The notes under the pieces are model-generated. The model saw nothing but the letters and a program-made list of their open reading frames with translations, did not search any database and was not told the origin of the DNA. A stretch of DNA of 64,000 bases, taken from Fusobacterium varium (GTDB taxonomy: Bacteria; Fusobacteriota; Fusobacteriia; Fusobacteriales; Fusobacteriaceae). Made by a program: the position numbers and the translations under genes. How positions within the stretch are numbered: the first letter of the stretch is position 1; each line of letters starts with the position of its first letter. Location: contig LR134390.1 in the NCBI GenBank assembly GCA_900637705.1, positions 62,001 to 126,000 on the forward strand. The letters are read 5' to 3'. Below are positions 35,340-45,119 of the stretch, piece by piece.

Positions 35340-37049
35340 TTATAGATTATATAATTTTAATTTTCTATAAAGAGTAGCAAGGCTTATATCAAGTGTGTTA
35401 GCTACTTTAATTTTATCTTTAGATGAATGTCCATATTTTAAAAGAAGAGTTTCAATAGCTTCTTTTTCTATTTCAGCTAAAGTTTTTATTTCTTTGATAT
35501 TAAGAGAATTTGTAAGTTTTGGTGGTAAGTGTTTTACAGTTATCATCAAATCTCTTTCTTCAATTACATTTATTATATATTCAGTTATATTTTTTAGTTC
35601 TCTTATATTTCCAGGCCAGCTGTAAGAAAGAAAAATAGACATAACTTCATTTGAAAGACTTCTTATAGGAATATTGAAAAGCTGAGAATACTTAGCAATG
35701 AAGAAATTCGTTAAATCTTCTATATCTTTAGGTCTTTCTCTTAATGGAGGAATATCTATTGGAAAGACATTTAATCTATAATAGAGATCTTCTCTAAACT
35801 TGCCTTCAGCAACAAGGGCTTCTAAATTTTTATTGGTAGCAGCAATAATTCTTATATCTATTTCTTTTACCTTATCAGAACCAACAGGAGAGATAGTTTT
35901 TTCCTGAAGTACTCTTAAAAGTTTAACTTGAAGAGGCAGAGGCATATCTCCAATTTCATCTAAAAATATAGTTCCTTTATCAGCCTGTTCAAAAAATCCC
36001 ACTTTCCCTTTCGGGTTTGCTCCTGTAAAAGCTCCCTTTACATATCCAAAAAATTCGCTTTCCATAAGAGTATCTGGAATGGCTCCACAATTGACTGCAA
36101 CAAGGGGCATATCAGCTCTGTTACTGTTCATATGAATAGCTTTTGCGGCTACTTCTTTTCCAGTTCCGCTTTCCCCTGTAATGAGAACAGTTGATGTTGT
36201 TTTTGCAACTTTTCTTATTTTTGAATATACAGCTTCCATTTCCTGAGAATTAAAAATGAACTCTTTAGAAAAATTATAGTTTAATTGGTGGAGGTATGTT
36301 TTAAATTTTTCAGATTCCTGAAATATATACAAGGTTCTAAATCTTCCCATATTTTTGGGAAAGTATATTATATCTCCTACAACGTCGTGTGAAATGTCAG
36401 CATAGGAAAGAGAAAATTCTTTTTTATCAAGAAAATTTTTTATAGGTGAAACTATGAGTTTATGTTCATAGTCTGTAAGTTTAAAAAGAGCTATTCCCTT
36501 TTCATTGATAAGCTCAATTTTATCATTTTCATTAGTTATAATAATAGAATCAGGAATTCTATCAACTATATTCATAAGAACTTTATTATTATTTTCTATC
36601 ATTATTTTTTCATTGGCTTCATATACTCTGGAACTTATGAATAAAGCTATCTGTTGTAAAAATTTTATATATGAATCTTTTTTTAAGATAAATTCTTCTT
36701 TCTGTTTTTCATCAAAACAGATTAGACCAATGACTCCAATAGGTTCAGAATTAAACATAACAGGAGTTGAGATTTCCAATACTTCTGTACAAGTATATTT
36801 TGAAGGACAGGTTTGGCATATTTTTTCTTCTCTTGGAGAAAGGATAATCTCTGTATTTCCAGTTGTTAAGACATGCTCATAGACATGAGATTCCCCAGTC
36901 ATATCAAGTCCAACTTTTTCTTTTAATCTTCCAGTACCAGCTATTCTTATGAGATCTTTGCTCATAATTTCTACATCTATATTTATTACTTGAGAAATAG
37001 TTTCAGCATATTTTGATATATCGCCTTTTACTTTATTTAATAAATCCAT
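35340..37049 (-). CDS. Sigma-54-dependent transcriptional activator (YgeV-like)
   Basis: A 569-residue enhancer-binding protein. An N-terminal GAF-like sensor (about 1-150) holds a Cys cluster C78-x2-C81-x5-C87. A PAS-like domain follows (150-250), then an AAA+ domain with GESGTGKE (292-299), GAFTGA (339-344, the sigma-54 contact loop) and FLDEIGD, and a C-terminal Fis-type HTH. It opens sigma-54 promoters on ATP hydrolysis. It is divergent from ygeX-ygeY, and E. coli YgeV occupies the same place in the purine-catabolic cluster. Palindromic sites in the shared gap are its likely targets. Confidence 0.9.
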   Translation of the reverse strand: MDLLNKVKGDISKYAETISQVINIDVEIMSKDLIRIAGTGRLKEKVGLDMTGESHVYEHVLTTGNTEIILSPREEKICQTCPSKYTCTEVLEISTPVMFNSEPIGVIGLICFDEKQKEEFILKKDSYIKFLQQIALFISSRVYEANEKIMIENNNKVLMNIVDRIPDSIIITNENDKIELINEKGIALFKLTDYEHKLIVSPIKNFLDKKEFSLSYADISHDVVGDIIYFPKNMGRFRTLYIFQESEKFKTYLHQLNYNFSKEFIFNSQEMEAVYSKIRKVAKTTSTVLITGESGTGKEVAAKAIHMNSNRADMPLVAVNCGAIPDTLMESEFFGYVKGAFTGANPKGKVGFFEQADKGTIFLDEIGDMPLPLQVKLLRVLQEKTISPVGSDKVKEIDIRIIAATNKNLEALVAEGKFREDLYYRLNVFPIDIPPLRERPKDIEDLTNFFIAKYSQLFNIPIRSLSNEVMSIFLSYSWPGNIRELKNITEYIINVIEERDLMITVKHLPPKLTNSLNIKEIKTLAEIEKEAIETLLLKYGHSSKDKIKVANTLDISLATLYRKLKLYNL

Positions 37050-37090
37050 ATTCCCACATCCTTTTATTTCATATATACATTATACAATTT

Positions 37091-37193
37091 TTTCTCAAAA
37101 TGAGAAAGAAAAAAATAATTAAAAGAGTAAATTAGAAAATATAGGACTTTAGTGAAAATTATCAAAATGATAGTTATTTCTCAAAATGAGAAA
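37091..37193. promoter_or_regulatory. Three palindromic enhancer sites for the sigma-54 activator
   Basis: TTTCTCAAAATGAGAAA occurs at 37091-37107 and again at 37177-37193 (7-bp arms, AAA centre). TATCAAAATGATA lies at 37160-37172, offset 17 bases from the second. They are 84-186 bases upstream of the -24 element. The same set recurs before the hydantoinase operon. Confidence 0.8.
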
Positions 37194-37276
37194 TTAAAAA
37201 ATGGTTTATTTTACAAAAATGAATAAAAATAATTCTAAAAGTTCTAAAAATAAACGGAAAAAAAATTTAAAAAATT

Positions 37277-37290
37277 GGTATGGTTTTTGC
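37277..37290 (+). promoter_or_regulatory. Sigma-54 promoter of the ygeX operon
   Basis: TTGGTATGGTTTTTGC has GG and GC separated by exactly 10 bases, the invariant -24/-12 arrangement. It lies about 40 bases before the ygeX start. Confidence 0.8.
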
Positions 37291-37331
37291 TTATTATATA
37301 CTATGAAAATAAAACAATAGGAGGAAAAAAA

Positions 37332-38552
37332 TTGGAACTATTAAAATGGGTACACAATAAAAGAAGCAGAAACATTGAATATAAAAAATCTGAACTTTCA
37401 GGTTTCAGCTCTGAGGAAATGAAAGAGGTTTATGAATTTCATAAAAGTCTTCCTGACTATCAAGCTACTCCTTTAGTTGATTTAAAATCTCTTGCTTCAT
37501 ACTATGGAGTTAAAAAAGTATGGCTGAAAGATGAATCTAAAAGATTTGGACTTAATGCTTTCAAAGTATTAGGAGGGTCATATGCTATAGGTAAATATCT
37601 TAGTAAAAAACTTAACAGAGATATGAAGGAGCTTCCTTTCAATGTCCTTATCTCTGATGAAGTAAAAAAACAATTAGGAGATGTCACTTTTGTTACTGCT
37701 ACTGATGGTAATCATGGTAGAGGTGTTGCATGGATGGCTGCAAGGCTTAGACAAAAATCTGTTGTATATATGCCTAAAGGTTCAGCTCAGATGAGATTTG
37801 ATGCTATTGCCAGAGAAGGAGCAGATGTAACAATAACTGATCTTAATTATGATGATGCTGTAAGGCTTGCTAATAAAGGAGCACAGGATCATGGTTGGAT
37901 AATGGTACAGGATACTGCATGGGACGGATATGAAGAAATTCCTTTATGGATTATGCAGGGATATTCAACAATAATAAATGAAGTTGTAGAACAGCTTGAA
38001 GCAGCTAAAGAAGAAAAACCAACTCATGTATTTCTTCAAGCTGGTGTAGGATCATTTGCAGGGGCAGTGCAGGGGTACTTAGCACATCTTTATGGAGATG
38101 ACAGACCAGTTACAATTATCTGTGAGCCTCATGGAGCTAACTGTATATATAAATCTATGGAAGCTAATGATGGAAACCCTCATAATGTATCTGGAGATCT
38201 TACTACTATAATGGCTGGGCTTGCATGTGGAGAACCAAACACTATTAGTTGGAAAATACTAAGAGATAATGCAGATTTCTCTGTGTCATGTGATGATCAG
38301 GTTGCAGCTAGAGGAATGAGAGTACTTTCAAGCCCTCTTGGAAATGATACAAGAGTCATCTCAGGAGAATCAGGAGCTGTAGGGTTAGGACTATTCACTA
38401 TTCTTTCAGAAAAGAAAGAAGAATACAAAGAACTTATGAATGAACTGAAAATAGATGAAAATTCAAGAATTCTTTGCATCAGTACAGAAGGAGATACAGA
38501 TGTAGAGGGATACAAAAATGTAGTATGGAATGGAGCTTATCCAAATAAATAA
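37332..38552 (+). CDS. ygeX: Diaminopropionate ammonia-lyase
   Basis: About 406 residues. A fold type II PLP enzyme with the lysine in KRFGLNAFKVLGG (about 58-70), ATDGNHGRGVAWMA and a glycine loop near SGESGAVGLG. It converts 2,3-diaminopropionate to pyruvate and two ammonia. A TTG start at 37332 is used: AGGAGG lies 8 bases upstream, while the upstream in-frame ATG overlaps the sigma-54 promoter. It leads the operon with ygeY, a symporter and a deacylase. Confidence 0.92.
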   Translation: MELLKWVHNKRSRNIEYKKSELSGFSSEEMKEVYEFHKSLPDYQATPLVDLKSLASYYGVKKVWLKDESKRFGLNAFKVLGGSYAIGKYLSKKLNRDMKELPFNVLISDEVKKQLGDVTFVTATDGNHGRGVAWMAARLRQKSVVYMPKGSAQMRFDAIAREGADVTITDLNYDDAVRLANKGAQDHGWIMVQDTAWDGYEEIPLWIMQGYSTIINEVVEQLEAAKEEKPTHVFLQAGVGSFAGAVQGYLAHLYGDDRPVTIICEPHGANCIYKSMEANDGNPHNVSGDLTTIMAGLACGEPNTISWKILRDNADFSVSCDDQVAARGMRVLSSPLGNDTRVISGESGAVGLGLFTILSEKKEEYKELMNELKIDENSRILCISTEGDTDVEGYKNVVWNGAYPNK

Positions 38553-38584
38553 TATTTTAAATAAAAAATTCAGGAGGAATTTAA

Positions 38585-39769
38585 ATGTTGACTAATGAAA
38601 GAAAAGAACAAATAGTAGAAGTACTTCAAAATCTTATTCAAAGAAGAAGTTATTCAGGAGAAGAAAAAGAGGTAGCAGAATATATTAAAAAATTATGTCT
38701 TGAAGTAGGATATGACACTGTACATATAGATAAATATGGAAATGTTATTGGTTCTGTAAAAGGAAAATATGAAGGGCCAAAAGTACTTATGGATGGGCAT
38801 ATAGACACAGTTCCAGTAGATGAGGAAAAATGGACTAAAAAACCTTTTGCAGGAAATATAGAAGATGGAAAACTTTATGGAAGAGGAACTACAGATATGA
38901 AAGGAGCTGTATGTGCAATGCTTTTAGCTGGAGCATACTTAGCTCAAGATCTTAAAAAAGAGTTTGCAGGAGAAATATTTATTGCTGGTGTAGTTCATGA
39001 AGAATGTTTTGAAGGAGTTGCAGCAAGAGAAATAAGTAAATATGTAAAACCTGATTATGTAATAATAGGGGAAGCTTCTCAACTTAACCTTAAAATAGGG
39101 CAGAGAGGAAGAGGAGAAATAGTAGTAGAAACTTTTGGAAAACCAGCTCACTCAGCTAATCCAGAAAAAGGAATAAATGCAGTATATAAAATGATGAAGA
39201 TAATAGAAAATATTCAAAAACTTCCAATGACTCATCATGACACATTAGGATATGGAATACTTGAATTAACAGATGTGAAATCATCTCCATATCCAGGAGC
39301 ATCAGTAGTACCAGATTATTGTAGAGCTACTTATGACAGAAGACTTTTAGTAGGAGAAACTCCTGAAAGTGTACTTGCACCTATTCAAAAACTATTAGAT
39401 GAAATGATGAAAGAAGATGACACTCTAAAAGCAAAAGTATCATATGCAAGAGGGGTAGAAAAATGCTGGACAGGGGCAACAATAGAAGGAGAAAGATTCT
39501 TCCCAGGATGGCTGTTTGAAGAAAAAGATGAATATGTACAAAAAGCATTAAAAGCACTAAAAGAAATAGGACAAACACCAACAATAACTCACTATAACTT
39601 CTGTACAAATGGATCACACTATGCAGGGGAAGCAGGAATAAAAACAATAGGATATGGACCATCAAGAGAAAATCTAGCACATACAATTGATGAGTATATA
39701 GAATTAGATAGCCTATATAATGTAACAGAAGGATATTATGCAATTTTAAAAGCTTATTTGGCAAAGTAA
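38585..39769 (+). CDS. ygeY: YgeY-type M20 family amidohydrolase/deacetylase
   Basis: A 394-residue M20 metallohydrolase with MDGHIDTVP (metal His and Asp), YGRGTTDMKGAVCAM (bridging Asp), HEE (catalytic Glu) and GEASQLNL. YgeY proteins go with YgeX in gene clusters for nitrogen-compound degradation; the natural substrate is probably an N-acyl or carbamoyl diamino acid. AGGAGG lies upstream. Confidence 0.88.
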   Translation: MLTNERKEQIVEVLQNLIQRRSYSGEEKEVAEYIKKLCLEVGYDTVHIDKYGNVIGSVKGKYEGPKVLMDGHIDTVPVDEEKWTKKPFAGNIEDGKLYGRGTTDMKGAVCAMLLAGAYLAQDLKKEFAGEIFIAGVVHEECFEGVAAREISKYVKPDYVIIGEASQLNLKIGQRGRGEIVVETFGKPAHSANPEKGINAVYKMMKIIENIQKLPMTHHDTLGYGILELTDVKSSPYPGASVVPDYCRATYDRRLLVGETPESVLAPIQKLLDEMMKEDDTLKAKVSYARGVEKCWTGATIEGERFFPGWLFEEKDEYVQKALKALKEIGQTPTITHYNFCTNGSHYAGEAGIKTIGYGPSRENLAHTIDEYIELDSLYNVTEGYYAILKAYLAK

Positions 39770-39799
39770 TAAATTAAATTAATTTAGGGGGAATCAAAT

Positions 39800-41272
39800 A
39801 TGAATAAAGCACAAATCACAGCTTTAGTAATTATTTTACTTTATATGGCGGCAACTGTTGCTATTGGACTTATTGCCTCAAGAAAAAAAGCAGAAGAAAA
39901 GCAAAGTAATGATGACTTTTTAATGGCGAGCAAGTCTTTAGGTCCAGTAGTTCTTGCAGGAACATTATTTGCAGCTAATACAGGGGGAGCAAGTACAACA
40001 GGTATTGCAACTAATGTTTTTCAATATGGACTATCAGCAGCATGGTATGTTATAGCAGGAGGAATAGGATTTGTTTTAGTATCATTTATAGCTCCGTATT
40101 TCAGAAGAGCACAGGCGAATACAGTGCCTGAAATAATTAGCAAGAGATATGGTAAAGCTTCTCATATATTTACTGCTATCACATCTATTTTGGCATTATT
40201 TATGGCAACAGGAGCTCAAATTATAGCAACAGCTTCTATTATTAATGTTGTTACAGGGTTTGATTTTAGAACAGCGGCAATTGTAAGTACAGCAGTAGTT
40301 ATTATATATACTATGGTTGGAGGATTTAAATCTGTTACAGCAGCAAATCTAATGCATGTTCTGTTCATTACAGTAGGAATGACTATTGCAATGCTTGTAA
40401 TGGTAAATAGTAAAGAAGTTGGTGGGTTTGGTGCATTATTCCAGAAGGCAGAAGCTATGAAAAGTGTAAGTGGTGCAAATATGGATATGCTTAGTATGAC
40501 AAAAATAGGAGCTACAACAATTATAGGATACATAGCTATGTATTTCATGACTTTCCCTACTGGACAGGAAATAGTTCAAACTTATTGTTCAGCAAAAGAT
40601 GGTAAATCAGCAAAATTAGGATCTATACTTGCTGGACTTGTATCAGCAGCTTATGCGATAGTTCCTGCTATAATCGGACTTTTAGCTTATGTTTGTATTG
40701 ATGGGTATGCACTTGGAGGATCTCAAAAAAATGCTCTTGCACAAGCAACAATTACATTTGCTCCAGCTGTCATTGCAGGTATAGTACTAGCAGCAATTGT
40801 TGCAGCAACTATGAGTAGTGCAGCAGGAAACATGATTGGTACTGCCACAATGTTTACAAATGATATTTTTGTTCCTTATATTAATAAAGGTGTTAAAGAA
40901 GATAAAAAAGAAATTTGGATTTCAAAAATTGCCATGTTAATAGTTGGAGGAGTAGGACTTTTCATAGCTCTTGAAGCAAGTAATGTAATCAGTGTTATGA
41001 TGGGGGCTTTTGCTCTTAGAAGTGCAGGACCTTTTGCAGCATTTATCTGTGGTATTTTCTACAAAAATGTAACAAGAAATGCAGGGTTTATTTCAATTGT
41101 TGCAGGTACAGTTGTAGCAGCTATATGGATATACATTTTAAATACTCCTTGGGGACTGAATGCAATGGTTCCTGGTGGAATTGTAGCGTTTATAGTAATC
41201 TTTGCTGTTTCAGCAATTGAAAGAAGTATGGGTGTAAAACCAGCTCCAGAAATTGAATTTGAAAATATTTAA
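39800..41272 (+). CDS. Sodium:solute symporter (SSS family)
   Basis: A 490-residue protein with 13 predicted membrane segments and the SSS pattern (DDFLMASKSLGPVVLAGTLFAANTGG near the first segments). It probably imports the substrate processed by the flanking hydrolases, driven by Na+. No sequence feature fixes the substrate. It lies between ygeY and the deacylase with 30-36 base gaps, all one operon. Confidence 0.87.
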   Translation: MNKAQITALVIILLYMAATVAIGLIASRKKAEEKQSNDDFLMASKSLGPVVLAGTLFAANTGGASTTGIATNVFQYGLSAAWYVIAGGIGFVLVSFIAPYFRRAQANTVPEIISKRYGKASHIFTAITSILALFMATGAQIIATASIINVVTGFDFRTAAIVSTAVVIIYTMVGGFKSVTAANLMHVLFITVGMTIAMLVMVNSKEVGGFGALFQKAEAMKSVSGANMDMLSMTKIGATTIIGYIAMYFMTFPTGQEIVQTYCSAKDGKSAKLGSILAGLVSAAYAIVPAIIGLLAYVCIDGYALGGSQKNALAQATITFAPAVIAGIVLAAIVAATMSSAAGNMIGTATMFTNDIFVPYINKGVKEDKKEIWISKIAMLIVGGVGLFIALEASNVISVMMGAFALRSAGPFAAFICGIFYKNVTRNAGFISIVAGTVVAAIWIYILNTPWGLNAMVPGGIVAFIVIFAVSAIERSMGVKPAPEIEFENI

Positions 41273-41308
41273 TGATATAAGTACAACTATTAAGGAGGAG
41301 ATTATATT

Positions 41309-42898
41309 ATGAAGAAATTGATAAAAAATGGTTTTGTTATTGATGGTAGTGGTGAAAAAAGATATAAAGCAGATGTCCTTGTAAATGGAGATAAAATTGA
41401 AAAAATAGGAGCAATAGATAATATAGAAGGAGCAGAAGTTATAGATGCTACTGGTAAAATAGTAGCTCCTGGATTTATAGATACTCATAGTCACTCAGAT
41501 TTAAAAGTATTAATAGAACCATTTATTGAACCTAAACTTCGTCAAGGGATAACTACAGAAATACTTGGACAAGATGGAATTTCAATGGCTCCTCTTCCAA
41601 AAGAGTTTGTAAGTTCTTGGAGAAAAAATCTAGCTGGACTAGATGGTGACAGTGATCTTCTTTCTTGGGACTGGGAAACAACAGATAAATATCTTGATCT
41701 TATAGCAAAAACTGGTTCTGGACCTAATGAACTATATTTAGTTCCTCATGGAAATATCAGAATGGAAGCTATGGGACTTGAAGCAAGAGTGGCAACTGAT
41801 GAAGAATTGGCTAAGATGAGAGATATAACTAGAAGAGAGATGGAAGCTGGTGCAGCTGGACTTTCAACAGGACTTATCTACATACCTTGTGCTTATTCAG
41901 ATACTAGAGAATTAGTAGAAATATGTAAAGTAGCAGCAGAATATGACAGACCTCTAGTTATACATCAAAGAAGTGAAGCAGATACTATGATAGAATCTAT
42001 GAATGAAGTTATAACTATAGCTAGAGAAAGTGGAGTAAAAATTCACTTCTCTCACTTCAAAATATGTGGTAAAAAGAACTGGCATCTAATAAAAGATATC
42101 ATTGCTCTTCTTGATAAATGTAAAGAGGAAGGAATCAAAATATCTTATGACCAATATCCATATGTTGCAGGAAGTACAATGCTTGGAGTTATTATTCCAC
42201 CTTGGGCACATGCAGGAGGAACTGATAAACTTGTAGAAAGATTGGGAAATAAAGCTGATAGAGAAAAAATGAAACATGATATAATCAATGGAATTCCAGG
42301 TTGGGATAACTTTATAGATTTTGCTGGGTTCGAAGGTATATATGTAACTTCAGTAAAGACAAAAGCTAATGAAGACTGTATAGGAAAAAATCTAATAGAA
42401 ATAGCTGAATTAAGAGGAAAAGATAAATTTGATGCAGTATTTGATTTGTTGAAAGAAGAAGAAAATGCTGTTGGAATGTATGACTACTATGGAAAAGATG
42501 AGCATGTAGTTACTTTCATGACAAGAGAAGAAAGTAATATATGTACAGATGGACTTTTAGGAGGAAAACCACACCCTAGAGTATATGGAGCTTTCCCAAG
42601 AGTTATAGGAAAATTTGTAAGAGAAATGAAAGCTATGACATTGGAAGAAGCAGTTTATAAAATGACAAATAAACCTGCTAAAACATTTAAAATAGAGAAT
42701 AGAGGACTATTAAAAGAAGGATACTTTGCAGACGTAGTTATATTTGATGAAAATACAACTATTGATAAAGGAACTTTTGTTGACCCTATTCAATTCCCAG
42801 AAGGAATAAGTCATGTAATGGTAAATGGAGAACTTGTAATTAATAATTATAAGAAAAATGAAGTATTGCCAGGAAGAGTTATCAGAATTAAAAAATAG
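41309..42898 (+). CDS. D-aminoacylase-type amidohydrolase
   Basis: A 529-residue amidohydrolase with GFIDTHSHSDL (HxH metal site, about 57-59), His in VIHQRSE and HFSHFK, and an Asp near the end. It resembles N-acyl-D-amino-acid deacylases. The Cys usual in GNCGIS of D-aminoacylases is replaced: GQDGIS at about 90-95. This change of a metal-ligand position suggests a different metal setup or substrate. It is the last gene of the operon. Confidence 0.85.
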   Translation: MKKLIKNGFVIDGSGEKRYKADVLVNGDKIEKIGAIDNIEGAEVIDATGKIVAPGFIDTHSHSDLKVLIEPFIEPKLRQGITTEILGQDGISMAPLPKEFVSSWRKNLAGLDGDSDLLSWDWETTDKYLDLIAKTGSGPNELYLVPHGNIRMEAMGLEARVATDEELAKMRDITRREMEAGAAGLSTGLIYIPCAYSDTRELVEICKVAAEYDRPLVIHQRSEADTMIESMNEVITIARESGVKIHFSHFKICGKKNWHLIKDIIALLDKCKEEGIKISYDQYPYVAGSTMLGVIIPPWAHAGGTDKLVERLGNKADREKMKHDIINGIPGWDNFIDFAGFEGIYVTSVKTKANEDCIGKNLIEIAELRGKDKFDAVFDLLKEEENAVGMYDYYGKDEHVVTFMTREESNICTDGLLGGKPHPRVYGAFPRVIGKFVREMKAMTLEEAVYKMTNKPAKTFKIENRGLLKEGYFADVVIFDENTTIDKGTFVDPIQFPEGISHVMVNGELVINNYKKNEVLPGRVIRIKK

Positions 42899-42951
42899 CT
42901 ACCATTTACAAAATTATTTATAAATTTTGTACTCTAAATAATCCTTAAAGA

Positions 42952-42980
42952 AAGAGCATGAGAAATCATGTTCTTTTTTT
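42952..42980 (+). terminator. Intrinsic terminator of the ygeX operon
   Basis: AAGAGCATG pairs with CATGTTCTT around AGAAAT and runs into seven T residues. Confidence 0.87.
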
Positions 42981-43063
42981 GTGCTCATACTGAAGGAGGA
43001 GAATTGACTTTTTCAGGTAAAACTTATTATAATTAAATTACTCGTAGCATTAGAAAAAACATC

Positions 43064-43106
43064 ATGAAGTAGGCTTTCACTGTGTGGAAGCCTACTTCAT
43101 TTTTTC
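43064..43106 (-). terminator. Intrinsic terminator overlapping the stop of the YcxB-like gene
   Basis: ATGAAGTAGGCTT and AAGCCTACTTCAT form a perfect 13-bp stem around a 11-base loop. T-rich tracts on both sides allow termination in both directions. The stop codon of the minus-strand gene lies in the stem. Confidence 0.8.
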
Positions 43107-43592
43107 ATTTATAAATTTTTTAAATTCCTCAAAAGTTCCAATTGAAAAACTATCTTTTTTTAATATCAGTCCCTGCCTTTTTCCAATCATTAAAACATAA
43201 ATCAGTTTATATTCTTTTATTTTTTTAATTTGATTATATTCAAATTCCATTGATATTTTACCTTCTTTTAAAGCAATATTGTTATCAGTAAATTGCAAAA
43301 TAGATTCTGGTTTTTGCCCATTATGTAGATTAAGAGAAGATTTTTTCATATTTTTTAGATAAAGTAAATGATAGAAAATCAATCGCAATGAAACAATAAA
43401 TATTACTATAGTCAATGCAGCCATAACTAAACGCAGGCTTTTCATCTTAAATAGTATGAGGTAAGTATAGAGCATTGCAACGAGCATAAAGAAAAATCCG
43501 ATTATTCTAAGATATCTGCAATGGACATCTTTTATATACTCAGTTAAAATTTTTTTATCAGAGTAATATCTATTTTCAAATAATATTTCCAT
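43092..43592 (-). CDS. YcxB-like membrane protein
   Basis: A 166-residue protein with two transmembrane segments (about 28-48 and 55-75) and a C-terminal cytoplasmic beta domain (ESILQFTDNNIALKEGKISMEFEYNQIKKIKEY, then LILKKDSFSIGTFEEFKKFI) typical of YcxB/PF14317 proteins. These are of unknown function. It stands alone between two terminators. Confidence 0.75.
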   Translation of the reverse strand: MEILFENRYYSDKKILTEYIKDVHCRYLRIIGFFFMLVAMLYTYLILFKMKSLRLVMAALTIVIFIVSLRLIFYHLLYLKNMKKSSLNLHNGQKPESILQFTDNNIALKEGKISMEFEYNQIKKIKEYKLIYVLMIGKRQGLILKKDSFSIGTFEEFKKFINEKMK

Positions 43593-43773
43593 TCTTTCCC
43601 TCCATTATCCTATTATTTATATGCTTTCTCTAAAATTTTTAAGTATTTAAAATATTATATAGTAATTTATACTTTTAGTCTACTTATAATTATAATAAAA
43701 TAGAAAATAAATGGAGGTTTATTAAAAATAATGAAAAAGTATCAATTGTTTAAAAAATATAATCTTAAAGTTT

Positions 43774-44847
43774 TTATTGCTTTACAGAGTAGCTTCCTAA
43801 TATTTTAAGGTCTTTACAATTTTTTCTCATAGCCTCTATCAAATCTTTTGTTTTTTGAGCTTTTAATTCTCCCACTATCTCCACGTAGAAGAAGTACTGC
43901 CAAGGAAGATTATGAAGTGAACGAGATTTAATACTTTCCATATTGAACCCATGCTCAGCTACTATCTGAATGATATGTGCAAGCTGTCCTGCATTGTGGT
44001 CAACAGTAAATAAAAGATTAAATCTATCCCCTTTCTCTTCAAGTTTTTTAGTTAATATAATAAATCTTGTAGTATTTTCTATACTTGTGTTAATATTTTC
44101 CACTAAAATTTTTAAACCATAAAGTTCAGCAGTTTCTCTGCTGGCAATGGCAGCTTTATGTATATCTCCAGCTTCACTTACAAATTTTGCTGCTAATGCA
44201 GTATTAGGGTATGGAATAGCTTCAAAATTAGTTCCTTTTAAGAAAGTCTGGCATTGAGATAAGGCTTGATGATGAGAATAGACTTTTTCTATATCTTTTA
44301 TTTCAGCATTTTTTAATCCCAATAAATTTTGATCTATTTTAAGGTCATAAATTCCAGAGATGTGGCAATCATATTTTAAAAGGAGGTCAAGGACTTCTCC
44401 CACTTCTCCTGTAAATGAGTTTTCAAAAGGAATAACGCCATATGCAGCAGCACCATCAGCAACAGACTTAAACACATCTTCAAAAGTTGCAAATGATTTT
44501 AATTTTGAATCTGGAAAAACTTTTTTTGAGGCAATATGAGAAAAAGCTCCCATAGTTCCTTGATATGCAACCACTCCTTTATTAATGATGGAAGCCTGAT
44601 ATCTTTTAGAAGTATCCATAAGATTTTGAATAAATTCCTTATATGATTCAATATATTTTTCTTCTGTGATATAGGCACAATTTTTTTCTATTACCTGTTT
44701 TTCTCTGCTGCTGTCAAGAATAGGCATATTATTTTCTAATTTATAAAGTATAACATCTTCCACAGCCTGCATTCTTTTTTGAAAAAGAGCTGCTATTTCT
44801 TTGTCTACTTCATTTATAATTTTTCTAGCTTCTTCCAATCTGTTCAT
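43774..44847 (-). CDS. pheA: Chorismate mutase/prephenate dehydratase
   Basis: A 357-residue P-protein: AroQ-type chorismate mutase (about 1-85), prephenate dehydratase (about 90-270, with GAFSHIASKKVFP and the NTTRFIIL catalytic motif) and a C-terminal ACT domain (DHNAGQLAHIIQIVAEHGFN with the Phe-binding ESIKSRSL segment). It makes phenylpyruvate and is feedback-inhibited by Phe. It is transcribed away from the aro operon and has GGGGGAAG upstream. Confidence 0.93.
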   Translation of the reverse strand: MNRLEEARKIINEVDKEIAALFQKRMQAVEDVILYKLENNMPILDSSREKQVIEKNCAYITEEKYIESYKEFIQNLMDTSKRYQASIINKGVVAYQGTMGAFSHIASKKVFPDSKLKSFATFEDVFKSVADGAAAYGVIPFENSFTGEVGEVLDLLLKYDCHISGIYDLKIDQNLLGLKNAEIKDIEKVYSHHQALSQCQTFLKGTNFEAIPYPNTALAAKFVSEAGDIHKAAIASRETAELYGLKILVENINTSIENTTRFIILTKKLEEKGDRFNLLFTVDHNAGQLAHIIQIVAEHGFNMESIKSRSLHNLPWQYFFYVEIVGELKAQKTKDLIEAMRKNCKDLKILGSYSVKQ

Positions 44848-45007
44848 AATTTACTTCCCCCTTTGAATTTTGAAATTATTATAACACTATTTTATATGAC
44901 ATTCTACATAAAAATTTTTTACTTTTTATAAAAAACGGAAAAGCTAGTAAAAATAAGGAGTTTCATAGAATGTAAAAATTAAAGTTATAAAAAATTTAAA
45001 AAAAATG

Positions 45008-45036
45008 TTGCAAAATTTTTAATATAGGTTTACTAT
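45008..45036 (+). promoter_or_regulatory. Promoter of the aro leader and operon
   Basis: TTGCAA and TACTAT are separated by 17 bases. The -10 end lies about 33 bases before the leader peptide start. Confidence 0.65.
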
Positions 45037-45068
45037 AAGTAAAATTCGTTTTTTCGGAGTGGTAACTT

Positions 45069-45119
45069 ATGAGAGATAAAAAAGCAGACAATATAGTATT
45101 CAGATTTTATTTTAGATAG
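45069..45119 (+). CDS. Leader peptide of the aromatic operon (16 aa)
   Basis: ATG at 45069 has GGAG 9 bases upstream. The peptide is MRDKKADNIVFRFYFR: five of its last six codons before the stop region are Phe, Arg, Phe, Tyr, Phe. It ends with TAG at the base of a 13-bp hairpin, followed by a terminator and the aro genes. In classical attenuation the ribosome pauses at such codons when Phe- or Tyr-tRNA is scarce. It is too short to be found by length-based gene calling. Confidence 0.78.
   Translation: MRDKKADNIVFRFYFR

Noticed and set aside
43731-43808. 25-codon plus-strand ORF with GGAGG 13 bases upstream
   Set aside because: Ribosome site is too distant, the ORF overlaps the 3' end of pheA, and there is no sign of conservation.
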